Of a stretch of 64,000 bases of DNA, positions 1 through 12,032 are shown piece after piece. The stretch is from positions 56,606,580-56,670,579 of the forward strand of contig CM048840.1 of assembly GCA_026545765.1 (NCBI GenBank), written 5' to 3'. The stretch's first letter is position 1. Every line of letters starts with the position of its first letter. The notes under the pieces were generated by a model. The model saw nothing but the letters and a program-made list of their open reading frames with translations. It was not told the DNA's origin and did no database searches. The translations under genes and the position numbers were made by a program. This stretch comes from Plantago major (taxonomy: Eukaryota > Streptophyta > Magnoliopsida > Lamiales > Plantaginaceae).

Positions 1-73
1 TAATCAATTAGGGAACATGGAGAAGTGGAGGAGGTGAATGGACATTCATCAAGTATCATATTATTACATAACA
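1..73 (-). repeat. V 3' LTR, terminal part only
   Basis: It matches the last 73 bp of the right V LTR (49,600-49,672) with about six differences. In element orientation the LTR starts TGTTATGTAATAATA at position 73. The rest lies outside the window. The adjacent sequence CTCACCTTTGAATGTCC is the decayed complement of the purine tract expected just before a 3' LTR. Confidence 0.8.
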
Positions 74-3000
74 CTCACCTTTGAATGTCCATTGACATGA
101 GAATGTGCCTCGTTAAAACCTTACTAGCAAAAACCAAGTCGGAAAAAGTCTAGTGAAGGAAAAAGAGTACATCAACCTTATTAAAAGAAAATACGCTTTG
201 GTAATACTGCATCGTTAAAATCCTTGCTAAGAAAAACCCAGTGGGAAAAACCTTAGTCAAGGAAAAGAGTACAGTGCGTATTTGCTCCCCCTCATGAGTG
301 CATCATTTCATTTAAATCCACCATATTCATAATGTCTTCTGGACAATTTGTTCATCGACAACATCAACATTATATGTTGAACGTAAACTGCTTCATTGCG
401 AACATCATCCATCATGTATTTGAATTATCTTCAATATGCAGCGAATATATTGTTTGTCACATAAGTCCTTGAGTGTTTCTGCATGGTTAGAATAAGAACA
501 CAAAAAATTGTCGATATATACATTTATCTTCATGAGAAGAAGAATGTCTCGAGCACTTGAAGAATTAAATTTCTTCAAACTATATTTTGTTCAATAGGAT
601 ATGTGATCACTTTGAAAACTTTGCAAAAGATCATGTCACAAGGATATGAGTTCTAAATCTCCATCATATTTGTAAATGAAAATATAACTATCAAGTTATA
701 TAAGCTTGTCTTTACAAAATATGTCACAATCATGGAGATATGGAGATAACCATATACGCGTTTATAATGTTGCCTCGATAAAATCCAATGGGATAAAAAA
801 AAACCTATTCGAAGGGAAAAAGAGTGCAACAATTGCTCATGGAATGCGCAAACGTATTCATTGTCTTGCAATCGTAATCTCCATTTACTTGACAAGATAC
901 ATACCTTCTTCAAGAGGTATAGTAAGGAATAATAAAATTCCAACTCAAAGTAGAAATTTGAATTCTTATTTGACATATGCTCGATTAAGGTACTTCTGGA
1001 CCATGTCAATCTCAATGTTAATAAGCGTACTCATTGTAAATATTCATTTACATGCTCAAACATCAGGTTTAAGCTATCATTGATGTAATCAATACTACTC
1101 TTCACGAGTCTTGAGAATCTTATCTCATACTTCACTTGTTCAATGTGGTGAATATACATTTTCATGTCGTCAACATAAAGTTGATTATAGAATGAGTGTA
1201 GAGATAAAAAATTAGTTCTTCAAGAACTTTCCTGATTCAATCCTTGTTTGTTAACATGATGCTTTTAGTCTCCTTTTAGGACTAAGTGTCGGAGATGATA
1301 TCTCCCTTTATTGAACTTTCTCAAAACATATGACTTGTAAGTCAAGCCAATCATTTTCATGTGCACAACCTGAGGGTTATGTATGGGTGATAACATTCAC
1401 AGTGTAAGAATAAATATGTGAGTATGCAACATGATACCTAAGGATACTAGAAAAAACTAAATAATGTAAGATATGAAAGAATAAACATATTAGGATGCAT
1501 TACTTAGTATCTAAATGCACATGAAATTTGACTCAATAATGCAACGGTACCGTACGTATTTCGATTTCTTTATTGAAAAGGACTTCAGGTCCATGAGCTC
1601 ATTTTCTATCATCGTCATGATGTCATCGAATGGACTCACATGTAAGATCCCCATTTACATGAATAAGAATTTATGTCCATCGAATTTCGCATATGCTTAT
1701 TCATTTCTCGGTTCCATGTATACCGGTATATAAAATCTCTTTCTTAGATTTTTCAAGTCAGTACCATTTCATTTCATATAGGCCATCTATTATAGTTCAG
1801 ATATCTATGCCTTTTATGGCATACAATACTCTTCAAGAATACCAACTGCTTTATCTTGCCATTTTCTTGTATTGTACTTAGCACTAGAACTATATTTCAC
1901 TGATGTGAATGAATCATTAATACAATAGGCAAGATATCTCAATGTCCAACACGTGCCATTCTATAACCGATATGTAACTCTGTACGCCTCAAAATAGGGT
2001 CGTAGCGGGTTAACATTCAAATCATAAAATTTCATGTTTGAACATATCTTGACATAGTAACATGGAGCTGGAGAGTAAATCTTTAGTTTAAATTTGAACT
2101 TTCAAATATATCTGGGATTAATTCACTCTATGAATTTGTTTTTACCAGCTTACTCATGTTCTTCCTCCCCTAAGCTGGGAAAAGTAGGGCCCATGACAAT
2201 ATTATGCCCAGCTTCGAAATTGATGTATGCATACACCCATTTTGTATGCTTCACGCATTAGTTCTCTGCAGAGAATAATATTGTAGGGAGTCAGTATATT
2301 TGCACAGTTGGATTTTCTTGTACTGAAAATAAACTTTGCCCTCAAATTGGAGATCATATTTGTGGGTTCCCGACCACTTGTATTTTATTCATTGTCAACT
2401 TTAAAAGTGTGACTTTTGCTCATTTCAAGATCTCCATTTCCATGCTTAATCACAGTGTTTTGTCTTGCCGTAATAATAATTACAACACGAGATAGCTTTC
2501 AGCACATAATCATATGAAAACTTCAGGTTTCACAACAACGGTTAAGTTATAACCGGATGTCCTAATTTGTCACATCAAATTTTCATATGTCAATTTATGT
2601 ATATATTATCACATTTGACATGTATACAAAAGTATTTTCAAAACTGGCGAGAATGATGTGACATAAAGACACAAATCTTTGTCTTTTTCTATTTGGAAAG
2701 ACTTATAATAAGTACTCATTCAAAGAGTATGTGTAATATGTGCTCTTCTAGGCACAAAGTTTGCTTGTAAACATGAATATGTTTGCTGTACATATACTTA
2801 TAATATGTATACTTGTCACGAGCAATAGTTATATGCGTACAAAAATTTTGATTTCCGTTTTTTTAGAAGTCTTTGCTGTGGGAATTGTTACAACTACTTA
2901 GCCCCAACACTCCATTCGGAGAGTATAAAGGACATGTCAGGTTTCCACCCATACGCTCGGACAACAGAATTTAGCATATTATATAAAAGCTTTTTGAAAA

Positions 3001-3772
3001 TAAAATGCTCAATTCTCATTTTCCCAACTTCAAGTTGGTGATGTATATTTCATCACACATATATTTCTCTCAACTTGAGGTTGATGAGTTCTATTGTATG
3101 CTTGCTTCTGGTCAAGCTTTGATACATGTATAACAAGCAAAATGTTCACATTCACTTCAGGGAATGAGAAGAATCAATTTTTAGAAATTGATCACGATCT
3201 TTCAATTACAGTTTAAATTTTTTCTTTTTCTTTTTCGAACCACCTCTTCTGGTGTGATCATGGATGCACTTGTATAGATCAAATAGTGGTTATTCCATAC
3301 TTTCTTTGCATCACCATCTCCCAATTTACGTCGGTTGGTTATTTTACATTTTATTTGCATCACCATCAATAATGCCATTTTTTATCTTTTTAATATATGT
3401 GGGCACTCCATATTTGGCTAGCTAATCAAAGCTAGAATACTTGATCCATATGTTGATGGATTTATCATAGTCAATGATATGTTTGCGGACATATCTTTTA
3501 GCAACCATCAATTATCGTACCTATTATAGAATTTAAGATATGTGGATCATTTATGGTAAGGTATTCAACCTTTTAAGCTTTCATCGATAATGGTGAAGAA
3601 ATATATCGCATTTGCCTTATCTTAGCTGTATACTTGTATCACATATTCACTTCGGGGAATATGATACATTGTAACTTTGAATATAATTCACCACTAATAA
3701 GAAAATTAAAGTGGTTAGATAATATCATCTGACGAGAAAAAGAAATTCAAGGAAGTTAAATATCTTAAAAGA
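74..3772 (-). pseudogene. Relic copia pol of element V
   Basis: No long open frame survives. On the minus strand a YVDDM-like reverse transcriptase signature can be read at 1,166-1,177. About 1 kb upstream in element order, near 2,150-2,190, there is a decayed FPSLG-type stretch like the end of copia integrase. That spacing fits integrase followed by reverse transcriptase, and the roughly 1.1 kb left before the 3' LTR fits the remaining RT, RNase H and 3' region. Gag is absent: only about 0.45 kb lies between U and the 5' LTR. The short open frames seen here on either strand look like chance. Frames are too broken to give exact domain limits. Confidence 0.5.
104..280 (-). repeat. Two copies of the GCCTCGTTAAAACC-type motif near the V 3' end
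   Basis: Units at about 104-172 and 206-280 share CGTTAAAAnCCTTnCTA, an AAAACCnAGTnGGAAAAA core and AAGGAAAAAGAGTAC. A third, more decayed unit lies at about 761-832. Each unit contains a weak dyad (CCTTGCTAAG against CTTAGTCAAGG). Sequences of this type are common just upstream of the 3' LTR in Retrofit-like plant copia elements, which supports the orientation given for V. Confidence 0.6.
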
Positions 3773-3777
3773 TGATA

Positions 3778-4681
3778 TGTCACACCCCAAAACAAAATAC
3801 TTTGGCGCGACCGGCCGTCTATCGTGAGACGGGCTCACGCCAAGACGAAGCCCCAATTTAGTAAAAAGGCAGTTTGAAAAGGTAATTCAGAGCATCTAAA
3901 ATACAAATACTATTCAAGAAACCTTGAACTAGTTACAATCTTAGAAAGTACTCCTTAAGTTACAAAACCTTCACTTGACAACACTAGCTGCTCTAACCCG
4001 ACTTGCCTCTACTAGCAACTTCCACGAGACCAGAACCACGAAAAAAAAGTGTAAGGGGAACTCTTGACACTTTTGCTTCTATTTTCCGTATATAAAATCT
4101 ATATGTATAGTTTTCGATTGACAAATAAGGAGAACGGAAGGTAGAAATCTTAATACGCAACCGTGGAGGGAGACGAGTGAGTTTTATGGATCGAGGCTTA
4201 TACATACAAGATCTACAACTTGCAAGGATCTCAATGATATGAACTGGGTCAAGATTGGAAGTCGTTTGGTACGATTTTGATTGCGAATCGGGGCTGTACA
4301 ACTATGGCGCAGGTGAGTTAATGTGTATATAAATATGGTGGTGATGGCTGAAGTAGAGATCAGAACAATATATAAAGATACAATGGATATTGATCAACCG
4401 ATGATGTTGACAGCCATTAACTGAAGAAGGTAAGGCAGTGGTGGCTAGAACTTCAAGTAGAATTCGACATTGCAATTTCTAAGTGAGTCGGCAATGATTA
4501 GATATATTTTTAGCGTAATGCTCGGACGGGAGAGGTTGGTGCTGAAATCCATAATATAATAAATGGACTCGGGCCTAATAACATGAAAATCAGTTTAGCA
4601 AATATCATCAGGCCCTGCCCACTATAAAAAATAAAATAAAACTATAAAATCGAATTAAAATAAAAAGTACGGGTTCTTACA
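3778..4681 (-). repeat. U 3' LTR, shortened and internally rearranged (904 bp)
   Basis: The outer parts match the other U LTR closely (TGTCACACCCC start, GGGTTCTTACA end on the plus strand). About 0.95 kb of the middle is missing, and at about 4,066-4,122 the sequence matches the reverse complement of 5,723-5,773 of the other LTR. It is therefore both deleted and partly inverted. Confidence 0.88.
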
Positions 4682-4908
4682 TTCCTCCCTCCTTAAAAGA
4701 AGTTTCCTCCTGGAAACTTAACTCCCCTACAGACACAAACCGACCAAGCTAAAACATCCAAACCCTTCACAGACCACTAGACAAATTAACAGCAACCCAA
4801 ACGACTCTACACTCGACCAGAACAAAACCTAAAGGCTCACTAGAAACAAAACTTAACTCCACAAGAGACTCAACCTGGCACCTAGTCACCCGACAAACCG
4901 AAACCTAG

Positions 4909-4920
4909 GCTCTGATACCA
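4909..4920 (-). other. Primer binding site of U (initiator-Met tRNA type)
   Basis: The minus strand reads TGGTATCAGAGC, the classic plant site complementary to the 3' end of initiator-Met tRNA, 4 bases from the 5' LTR border. Confidence 0.88.
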
Positions 4921-4924
4921 CTTA

Positions 4925-6772
4925 TGTCACGCCCCAAAACCAAAATACTTTGGCGCGACCGGCCGTCTATCGTGAGACGGGCTCACGCCAAGACGAAGCC
5001 CCAATTTAGTAAAAAGGCAGTTTGAAAAGGTAATTCAGAGCATCTAAAGTACAAATACTATTCTAGAAACCTTGAACTAGTTACAATCTTAGAAAGTACT
5101 GCTTAAGTTACAAAACCTTCACTTGACAACACTAGCTGCTCTAACCCGACTTGCCTCTACTAGCAACCTCCACGAGACCAGAACCACGAAAAAAAAAGTA
5201 AGGGTGAATCTTCTGGCACTTTTACCAGATCAAGCAGAATAGTAAATCATACATATATATACACACGATAACAATTCACATATCCAAAATCAGAACATGG
5301 AGTTCTTTCACAGTAGAGTAAGACAGTAGTTTAGCTCAATCAGATTTTACACTAGGCCACTATTAGATCCCGTGGCAGGTAAGATGGCATACATAACAGT
5401 AACAGTAGGTTTCCCCGAAAGGAAACATAAACAGTAGGTTTCCTAAACAGGAAACAATAACGGTAGGTTCCCCCGCGGAAAGGAACAATAAACGGTAGGA
5501 AGTATACTTCTATGCCAATAAACCCTCATAAGAGGTCAGTACAGAGCGTAGGCAAAACTGAGAGCCAAAACATATTTTATCTCCATGTACAGAAACATAA
5601 TTTTCACACATCACATGCATCATAAAACATACTTTTGGGAATTCACATACTTGATCATTTCGAATAGAATATTATATCAAGTCCCATAACATGATATAAT
5701 AATCATAAGTTCTCAAACATTAAAACTATACATATACAATAATACGGAAAATATAAGCAAAAGTGTCAGAAAATCCCCCTTACCTGAATGATGACTCGAA
5801 ATCAAGTTTAACCTAGCTAAACTGTAAAAGCTCCACTAAGTTCACCTTGAACACTCCCAAAACACATCTACAATGCAAGAACCCAAAATACATAAATTGA
5901 TATACATATACTTTTACTTTTGGGGACTGAATCTTAAAATAGTTAAATAAGAGGGTTGAATTGAATGACATTGAAGTACAAGGCTGAACATATAATAAGG
6001 GATAAAGAATAGGGGCTGAAAGTGCAAATTACCTTTAAGTTCAAAGGTAAAACACGGCAAAATATGGGCGACGAGCAGAAGATTCCAACTTGGGTCAGGA
6101 TACTTCGGAATTGATTTCCAACCTCAATTTTCAACCGTTCTTCGTGAAACAAGTTCCTACGGGTTCGTTGCAAGATGAAGAATACGTTACGTAAACCGCG
6201 GTGAAGTTTCGGTAAAAAAATAAGGAGAACGGAAGGTAGAAATCTTAATACGCAACCGTGGAGGGAGACGAGTGAGTTTTATGGATCGAGGCTTATACAA
6301 ACAAGATCTACAACTTGCAAGGATCTCAATGATAAGAACTGGGTCAAGATTGGAAGTCGTTTGGTACGATTTTGATTGCGAATCGGGGCTGTACAACTAT
6401 GGCGCAGGTGAGTTAATGTGTATATAAATATGGTGGTGATGGCTGAAGTAGATCAGAACAATATATAAAGATACAATGGATATTGATCAACCGATGATGT
6501 TGACAGCCATTAACTGAAGAAGGTAAGGCAGTGGTGGCTAGAACTTAAGTAGAATTCGACATTGCAATTTCTAAGTGAGTCGGCAATGATTAGATATATT
6601 TTTAGGGTAATGCTCGGACGGGAGAGGTTGGTGCTGAAATCCATAATATAATAAATGGACTCGGGCCTAATAACATGAAAATCAGTTTAGCAAATATCAT
6701 CAGGCCCTGCCCATTATAAAAATAAAATAAAATCATAAAATCGAATTAAAATAAAAAGTACGGGTTCTTACA
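4925..6772 (-). repeat. U 5' LTR (1,848 bp)
   Basis: The full version of the U LTR. It includes a block of short repeats around GTAGGTTTCC/GGAAAC at about 5,404-5,500. A 69-codon frame at 6,187-6,396 (minus) recurs in the other LTR (3,993-4,301) because the LTR is duplicated, not because it is a gene. The border TACA/TGATA is exact at 6,772/6,773. Confidence 0.88.
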
Positions 6773-6777
6773 TGATA

Positions 6778-7233
6778 AGTAATAGTTTTATAGTTTCAAA
6801 GGATATATAGCTCCATTGATAGCATCATCCATATGTTAACTCCTCCGGTAGAAGCTCGTAAGTGATCATACTAACACACATGGCATCATTTATCAAAATT
6901 ATTTGCCATCGTATGACATCGTCTAATGTTTCTTCATGCATCTTTAGGATGCAACTACAACAACAAAGAACTTATTAGTATATAATCTTAAACAGAAAAA
7001 TAACAAAAGAATCAATATAGTATATGGAATTGAGAGATGGTGTTAATGTAATAAGAAATCTCTATTCGTGATCATCATCATCAAACGTCTGCTTTCTTCC
7101 ACTCTTATTCGATCATGACTCATGATTTACTCATCATGCATGGCCAATCGTAACTCTCCTCTTCTTCTAGCTTTTCCCTCGATCACAGTTAACATTCTCT
7201 ATCAGGGTGTTGAGCACTATCATGCTGATAACG
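6778..7233. other. V internal remnant and primer-site region, no gene
   Basis: A short stretch of V between U and the right V LTR. The last 22 bases (7,212-7,233) read on the minus strand CGTTATCAGCATGATAG next to the LTR, the kind of sequence seen at the primer site of Retrofit-like elements. Where gag should be, no frame is recognisable, so gag appears deleted. Confidence 0.45.
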
Positions 7234-7407
7234 TGTTAGAAATTATAGAACTAATGTGATAGGAAAGAAAGAAGAACAATAAGAAAGGAGAGAGTAGAGT
7301 AGAAGAATATATCATTCATTTTATCAAATGATTCAAGTGTATACAACATACATCATGAGCCACTATTTATAGGCTACAAGAAGTAGGAGATTTATTCTCA
7401 TCATAAA
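7234..7407 (-). repeat. V 5' LTR, left half
   Basis: It starts TGTTAGAAATTATAG on the plus strand and is interrupted by W after the duplicated ATAAA. A TATA box complement (TATTTATA) lies at 7,364-7,371. The LTR resumes at 49,523. Confidence 0.8.
7364..7371 (-). promoter_or_regulatory. TATA box of the V 5' LTR
   Basis: The minus strand reads TATAAATA within the LTR, in a context typical of plant LTR promoters. W now separates it from the rest of the LTR. Confidence 0.45.
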
Positions 7408-8187
7408 TGATGTGTCAAATCAGAGTTTTAAATTTGTTTACTTAGCCAAGAGTTAATTCTCAACACTACGGAAACTTGTAGTGCAGTCAAGTTAACCCCG
7501 AGGTCGGTCTCAAAGGACTTAACTAAGCTGAGTATGGTTTACGAATAATAATAACAGTACGAAAGTAGTAAATGTTTGTTTACTTCGGCAGCAGAATGAT
7601 AATTCTAACAAATATGCAAACTAACTAGAAAATAGATTAAACTTAACGAGATGAATATATGAGAGGGAATTATGGTGTGGTGACTGAAAACAAGCTAGCT
7701 AGCAGGAAACATGCAACAATAATGATGTCGATTTACTCTAGTTATCACTGGGACACGTCCTAACGATTATTACACTGCTCTAGGTTTTTCTAGGCTGACA
7801 CCTTACATCACATAAGGTACGAAGGCTTTATGACAATGAACTAACTGTAATTTGTTCTAGAAAACAGATAGCATTAGTGAACGAGTCAATTCCACGAAGC
7901 TACAATTAACAAACTAATGTAGTTATTGTGTTTGCAATTAACCAATGGATATAGCAATCGCAAGACGTTTGGGTATAAAGGATCAGATGCATAATCCATT
8001 GGTGATTTTGGCGTAATGAACATCAAACAAATAACTACATATGCATTTAATCAAAACAGCACTATATTGAATCGCATGAACCCTAACTAGCATGCATTGA
8101 ATCCATCACCACCCCATAATCAATATCATATACAAACACGCAATAAACATAATCGAATACTAAATACGCAATAAACATAATCGATAC
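7408..8187 (-). repeat. W 3' LTR, outer part
   Basis: It matches 33,198-33,661 and continues to match 48,534 onward, allowing the two LTRs of W to be aligned across the guests. The uninterrupted site for Z (GATAGCATTAG) is visible at 7,867-7,877. The 70-codon frame at 8,083-8,292 spans the W/X border and is not a gene. Confidence 0.88.
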
Positions 8188-8768
8188 TGAAAGAATTAAA
8201 GGACCGGAACTCTGTGCTTCTGACTTCACTATTGAGCACAATGTTACGCAAACAGTTAAAGATATGCAATACTCTGATAAGTAAAAGATCACTTTAAGAC
8301 TAATGTTGTCCCTACAATAATACTACTTAAACACAGTAATTAATCAGAACACAGCGGAAAATAGATCTAGAGACCAGAATAAAACTTAGCAGGTATATGA
8401 ATATACCTGTCGTGCATTAGGCTAAATATCCACTATCAATGAAAGATGATTTACAAAACTACGGTTAAGTTTCTACACATAAGAAACCTTAACCGGACTA
8501 AATAAGCAAGAGTAGCTAAAACTAACTACACATCTAATCTTGCACACATGTCTTAATGAACCATCTCTTGTATTTATAGAGTCTTGAAAGTCTTGAAGAG
8601 ATGCTTCACCGGCTTCAAAGATCTTTTTGCCTTATACGAGATCTTCCAGTATGTTCTCTCAACATTCCTTCTTACATCGTATTGCATTCCTTCTTTTGAT
8701 CACAGAATCTTTCCTTAGATCTTCAAAATCTTTCATTCCTTAAATCTTCACATCTCATTCCATCCTTA
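8188..8768 (-). repeat. X 3' LTR, outer part
   Basis: It aligns with 29,311 onward of the 5' LTR and lacks a segment of about 110 bp present there at about 29,640-29,755. A TATA box complement sits at 8,571-8,578. It is interrupted by solo LTR S1 and resumes at 10,010. Confidence 0.88.
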
Positions 8769-10009
8769 TGATGAGACTATATTTTAGAGTCTCATTTGGT
8801 TCTTTTTAGCGGTCTTTGTTAGTCTTTGGTTATTGTTTTCTAGTGTTTCTTGTACGCTTTTATTCTTTGGTATTTTGATGTTGTTTTGAAGGAATCGATG
8901 ATTTTGATCAAAATTAAAGGCAAGCTGATTAACATGGCTCGACGCGGCGAGGGATTCAGTCCGTCGTGGCGAGATTTTACGAAGGCACCTGGAATTCTAC
9001 AAAGTTGAGATCGCCGCGGCGAGGTATCCTTCCCGCCGCGGCGAGATTTTACGAGGCTAGAGGCTAGAGCTGTTTAGAGGCTCGCCGCGGTGAGGAAATT
9101 GGTCCTCCGCGGCGAGATTTTACGAGCCAGATATCTATTGCGATAAAGAAGACTCGCCGTATGAGGTTATTTTCCCTTGTGACGGCCCCGTAATTCATTT
9201 TTCCTTATTAGATTAGAATTTTGATTCTTTCTTTTAACCTAGTTTTGAGAAAAAGCTCTGAGATACACACATTGACGTTGAGACATCTTCGGAGCTGGAT
9301 TATTCATTGATTTTACTCATCAAGATTATTGGTATTGATTTCTCCATTGCTTTGTTCTTTACAATTCGTTCCTTACCTTCATCGATTGAATTGTATGTTA
9401 TTGCATGCGAGTTTATCATCTATGTTTCGTATGATCATTACCATGAATCTCTGTATGCAATTATCTGTTATGAGTAGTTAAACCGCTCCGAACACGGTAG
9501 TGATGTGACGGTAATTGCGTATTCGCTTCTAGGGTTAGGATTAGTTCATATAGGTTAGGCTTGTTCAAATATCTTCGTAAAAACCTCTCAATCCAATAAG
9601 CTAGTTCAAAGATTCTCTAAAGTTTTTGGTTAAGGATCGTGGATTGACGACCCACGATTACTCTGGTTCAAAGATTTTCAAATAGCATTTGGTTGAATTG
9701 GATTGATTGTTTTAAGTACACCGAACATGTGACAAGTATGAGCGATTTCCCTAGAGCGGATTAGCATTACTCGATCATAACTGCTGTGTTCTCTTCTCTC
9801 ATTGTTAAAAATCGTTTCTCTGCTTTTCTGTTTTCTAGTTATTAGAAGTAATCAAAACCAAACAAATTAAGCCGTTTCCACAAGTGACTATTTGCTTTCA
9901 ACTACTTGGTAGCTTAATTGGTTCCTTAGCGAACGATTCTGTGGTTAGCATTGTCTGTCTACAACAACTGCTTTCTACTTGTTTTCTAAGTAGTAATTTG
10001 AGCACATCA
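8769..10009 (+). mobile_element. S1: solo LTR of the Athila-like gypsy family
   Basis: The 1,241-bp sequence runs from TGATGAGACTA to GCACATCA with a near-perfect 5-bp duplication (CCTTA at 8,764-8,768, CCTTC at 10,010-10,014), inside the X 3' LTR. It matches S2, the M LTR and the fragment at 62,287 in its start and parts of its body. No internal region or second LTR is present, so it is a recombination product. A mini-array with CGCCGCGGCG palindromes lies at 8,940-9,170. Confidence 0.88.
8940..9170 (+). repeat. GC-rich palindromic mini-array in S1
   Basis: Imperfect repeats built around TCGCCGCGGCGA (perfect palindrome at 9,011-9,022) and CGCCGCGGCG (9,034-9,043), alternating with GAGATTTTACGA, with more decayed units up to about 9,170. 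It is far richer in G+C than the surrounding sequence. Confidence 0.85.
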
Positions 10010-10209
10010 CCTTCTTCGATTCATTCCAAACCTATTCCTATAGCACAATCAAAAAACTAAAATCGTGGAATAAGGTTAAGTTAGTGAATAAAGGCAAAAT
10101 CCTAATTATAGAAATAATGTGCAACAAACAGAACAATCACTATTAGGCAAACATTGATAGTAAACTACTATCGTTGTTATGACAACAGTTACTGTAACTT
10201 GCACTTTCA
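10010..10209 (-). repeat. X 3' LTR, inner part
   Basis: It continues the X LTR after S1 and ends AACTTGCACTTTCA, identical to the end of the right X LTR at 30,179. Confidence 0.88.
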
Positions 10210-10224
10210 ATCTCCCCCTTTTTG
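10210..10224 (-). other. Polypurine tract of X
   Basis: The minus strand reads AAAAAGGGGGAGAT directly before the 3' LTR, the purine tract typical of SIRE-type copia elements. It primes plus-strand DNA synthesis and confirms the minus orientation of X. Confidence 0.85.
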
Positions 10225-10673
10225 CCTTTCTTCACAACACCATCAAAACACATGTAACCTATAAACAAACAGAGATATACTCCCCCTCAAGAGAAGAACT
10301 CCCCCTTAATCAGAAAATCACACTTATTAACACTTAAGAACAAATAGTCAAATCAAAGCAGAGCTAAGAAGCATAGAAAAGCATAGGCACATAAAAGCAT
10401 ATTACTTAACATACTAAAACATAATAGCATCCACATACATAATTGTTCTAAGCATAAACATATTACATACCCAAATCAAAATAAGTGTTTAAATCCAAAT
10501 AGAGGATCATTGTTCTTCTAATCATTCTCCCCCTTGCTGTGGAGAAAGGAGGCTCATCAAGTTTCTTCGAACATTTAGCAATCCAGGCTCTCAATCTGAT
10601 CAAGGAGAGCTTTATCTCCTGCTGTGGCTGGTCAAACTACATTTGGTGCAGGCAGTGTTATCCTAACAGCTAT
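10225..10673. other. X 3' untranslated region
   Basis: Non-coding sequence between the accessory ORF and the polypurine tract, with further C-rich stretches (CTCCCCCTCAAG, ACTCCCCCTTAAT, CTCCCCCTTGCTG), i.e. extra purine-rich runs on the element strand. No gene is seen. Confidence 0.6.
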
Positions 10674-12032
10674 CTAAACAGTGGCTGGTTTTTCTGGCAC
10701 ATGTTCCACCCAAGGAAGATCCTGTTTCCTAATGCCTCCTAGAAGTTGGACAGGTATACCCAAGGCATGAAACATCTTCACAAGCTTGTCACCTTTCCCT
10801 TTCTTGAAATCTTGTCTGCAAATAATTCCATATAAAGCAGAAGGATAGATGAGCTTGTGTTGTCCACACCTGTTCTTAAAAATACACAGATGATTGATGA
10901 TCCTTCTTCCCAAATTGAAGTTCATCCCAGTAACCATCTTGTACATGTGATCAGCTGCACTTGTGGAGATAACATTGGCATTTGTGGTGGGGAGCCAATT
11001 GTGAATGCATAGCCTGAAAAGCACATATACAAGAGATGTAGCATCCTTGGCCCTAACCTTATCCCACACTGTTACCCGCCCACCAGTCAGAACACTGATA
11101 ATCTCATTCCAGTCCACACCAAGTTCTCCTTCCTCAACATTAGGAGTGCCCAAATAGTGATTAATCCTGCCAACAGAAAAGCTATACACCTTGCCTCTAA
11201 CATAAGACTTAGCAAATTTAGGTGCACATTCCTCATAAAAATTCACAGACATGTTGGCATAGATTTCCTTAACAACACTGGGAGCATAGTCATCAAGGTT
11301 AAGCATAGTATACAGAACTCCCCTACTCTCCAGAAATTCATATACATTGTACTTCTTGTACACATCTTCAACAATAGTTGACTCAGGCGACAAACCCCTA
11401 TCCTTGGTATCATTCCATTTTTCACTTATTTACTTAGTGAAAAACTTAACAGAAAAAGAAACTTCCTCAAAAGAAGACTCTTCAGAATCAGAAGAAACAT
11501 TTACCTCATCATCAGGTGTTGGCTCAGGAGATGCAGCAACATCCGCTTCTTCATCATTTTCTTCTTCATCTTCTTCCTCAGATTCTTCTTCACCTTCTTC
11601 ATTGGCTTCTTCTTCAGCCTCTTCATGTTCCTCTTCTTCTACCTCCATATTATCCTCACCAGACACTTCCTCCGAATTCGCCTTGTTGATGTTCGCATCA
11701 GAGTTGCGCGAACCATCATTCTCAGAAAGAGCATCCTCATAGTTAGAGGGATCTTGATCAGAATTCGGGGTTTCTTGCACTGGCACATATCCTTCTCCCC
11801 CTGCTTCAGTGCTCTTCAATTGATCGCCTGTGGGAGTGGATTCTTCAGCATTGGCCTTGGATGGTGTTGGCTCTTCAATTTCAGAAACCCTAGGTTTCTT
11901 AGGAGATGGGAGAATTCCTGTTACCTTGTTTTGGTACACAGGGTTAGCAATTTCCGTCCTCTTGAAGCGTTGGTTGAGAGGAACATCACTAGAAGAAGCG
12001 GAATTGGAAGGTTTTGAGGAAGATGTTTCCAT
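10674..12032 (-). pseudogene. X accessory ORF (env-position protein with plant-transposon-protein domain), one stop
   Basis: One frame of 453 codons from an ATG at 12,032 is interrupted by a single TAA at 11,430-11,432. Residues 1-200 are low complexity: serine/proline-rich, then a glutamate-rich run (about residues 130-165). The rest forms a globular domain with an IYANMSVNFYEE stretch, a VRGKVYSFS stretch and GRINHYLGTPN, the pattern of proteins annotated as putative plant transposon protein. It lies downstream of RNase H and upstream of the 3' LTR, the env-like slot of SIRE elements. I see no signal peptide or membrane segment, so I do not call it an envelope. It is distantly similar to the first exon of the Y/Z accessory gene. 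Function is unknown. Confidence 0.75.

Larger units (their letters stand above)
3778..6772 (-). mobile_element. Element U: non-autonomous LTR retrotransposon (no coding capacity)
   Basis: Two LTRs flank a 243-bp internal region. The 5-bp duplication TGATA is perfect at 3,773-3,777 and 6,773-6,777. The complement of an initiator-Met primer site (GCTCTGATACCA, 4,909-4,920) lies 4 bp from the right LTR, and a polypyrimidine stretch (complement of a PPT) begins at 4,682 next to the left LTR, so the element reads right to left. With no gag or pol it resembles a TRIM/LARD-type derivative that depended on another element. It sits inside V. The family was not identified; a gypsy chromovirus origin is only a guess from LTR style. 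Confidence 0.9.

Noticed and set aside
706-1083. Overlapping frames of 120-125 codons on both strands near 650-1,083
   Set aside because: They lie in decayed V pol with no copia motif in these frames; the only RT-like motif (YVDDM) is in a different, broken frame at 1,166-1,177.
3993-4301. 102-codon minus-strand frame, repeated at 6,187-6,396, as a conserved gene
   Set aside because: Both copies lie in the two LTRs of U, so the repeat reflects LTR duplication; the frame is cut differently in each and has no known domain.
11347-11742. Serine-rich plus-strand frame of 131 codons
   Set aside because: It is the reverse strand of the glutamate-rich part of the X accessory ORF (GAA/GAG repeats read as TTC/CTC and TCT).
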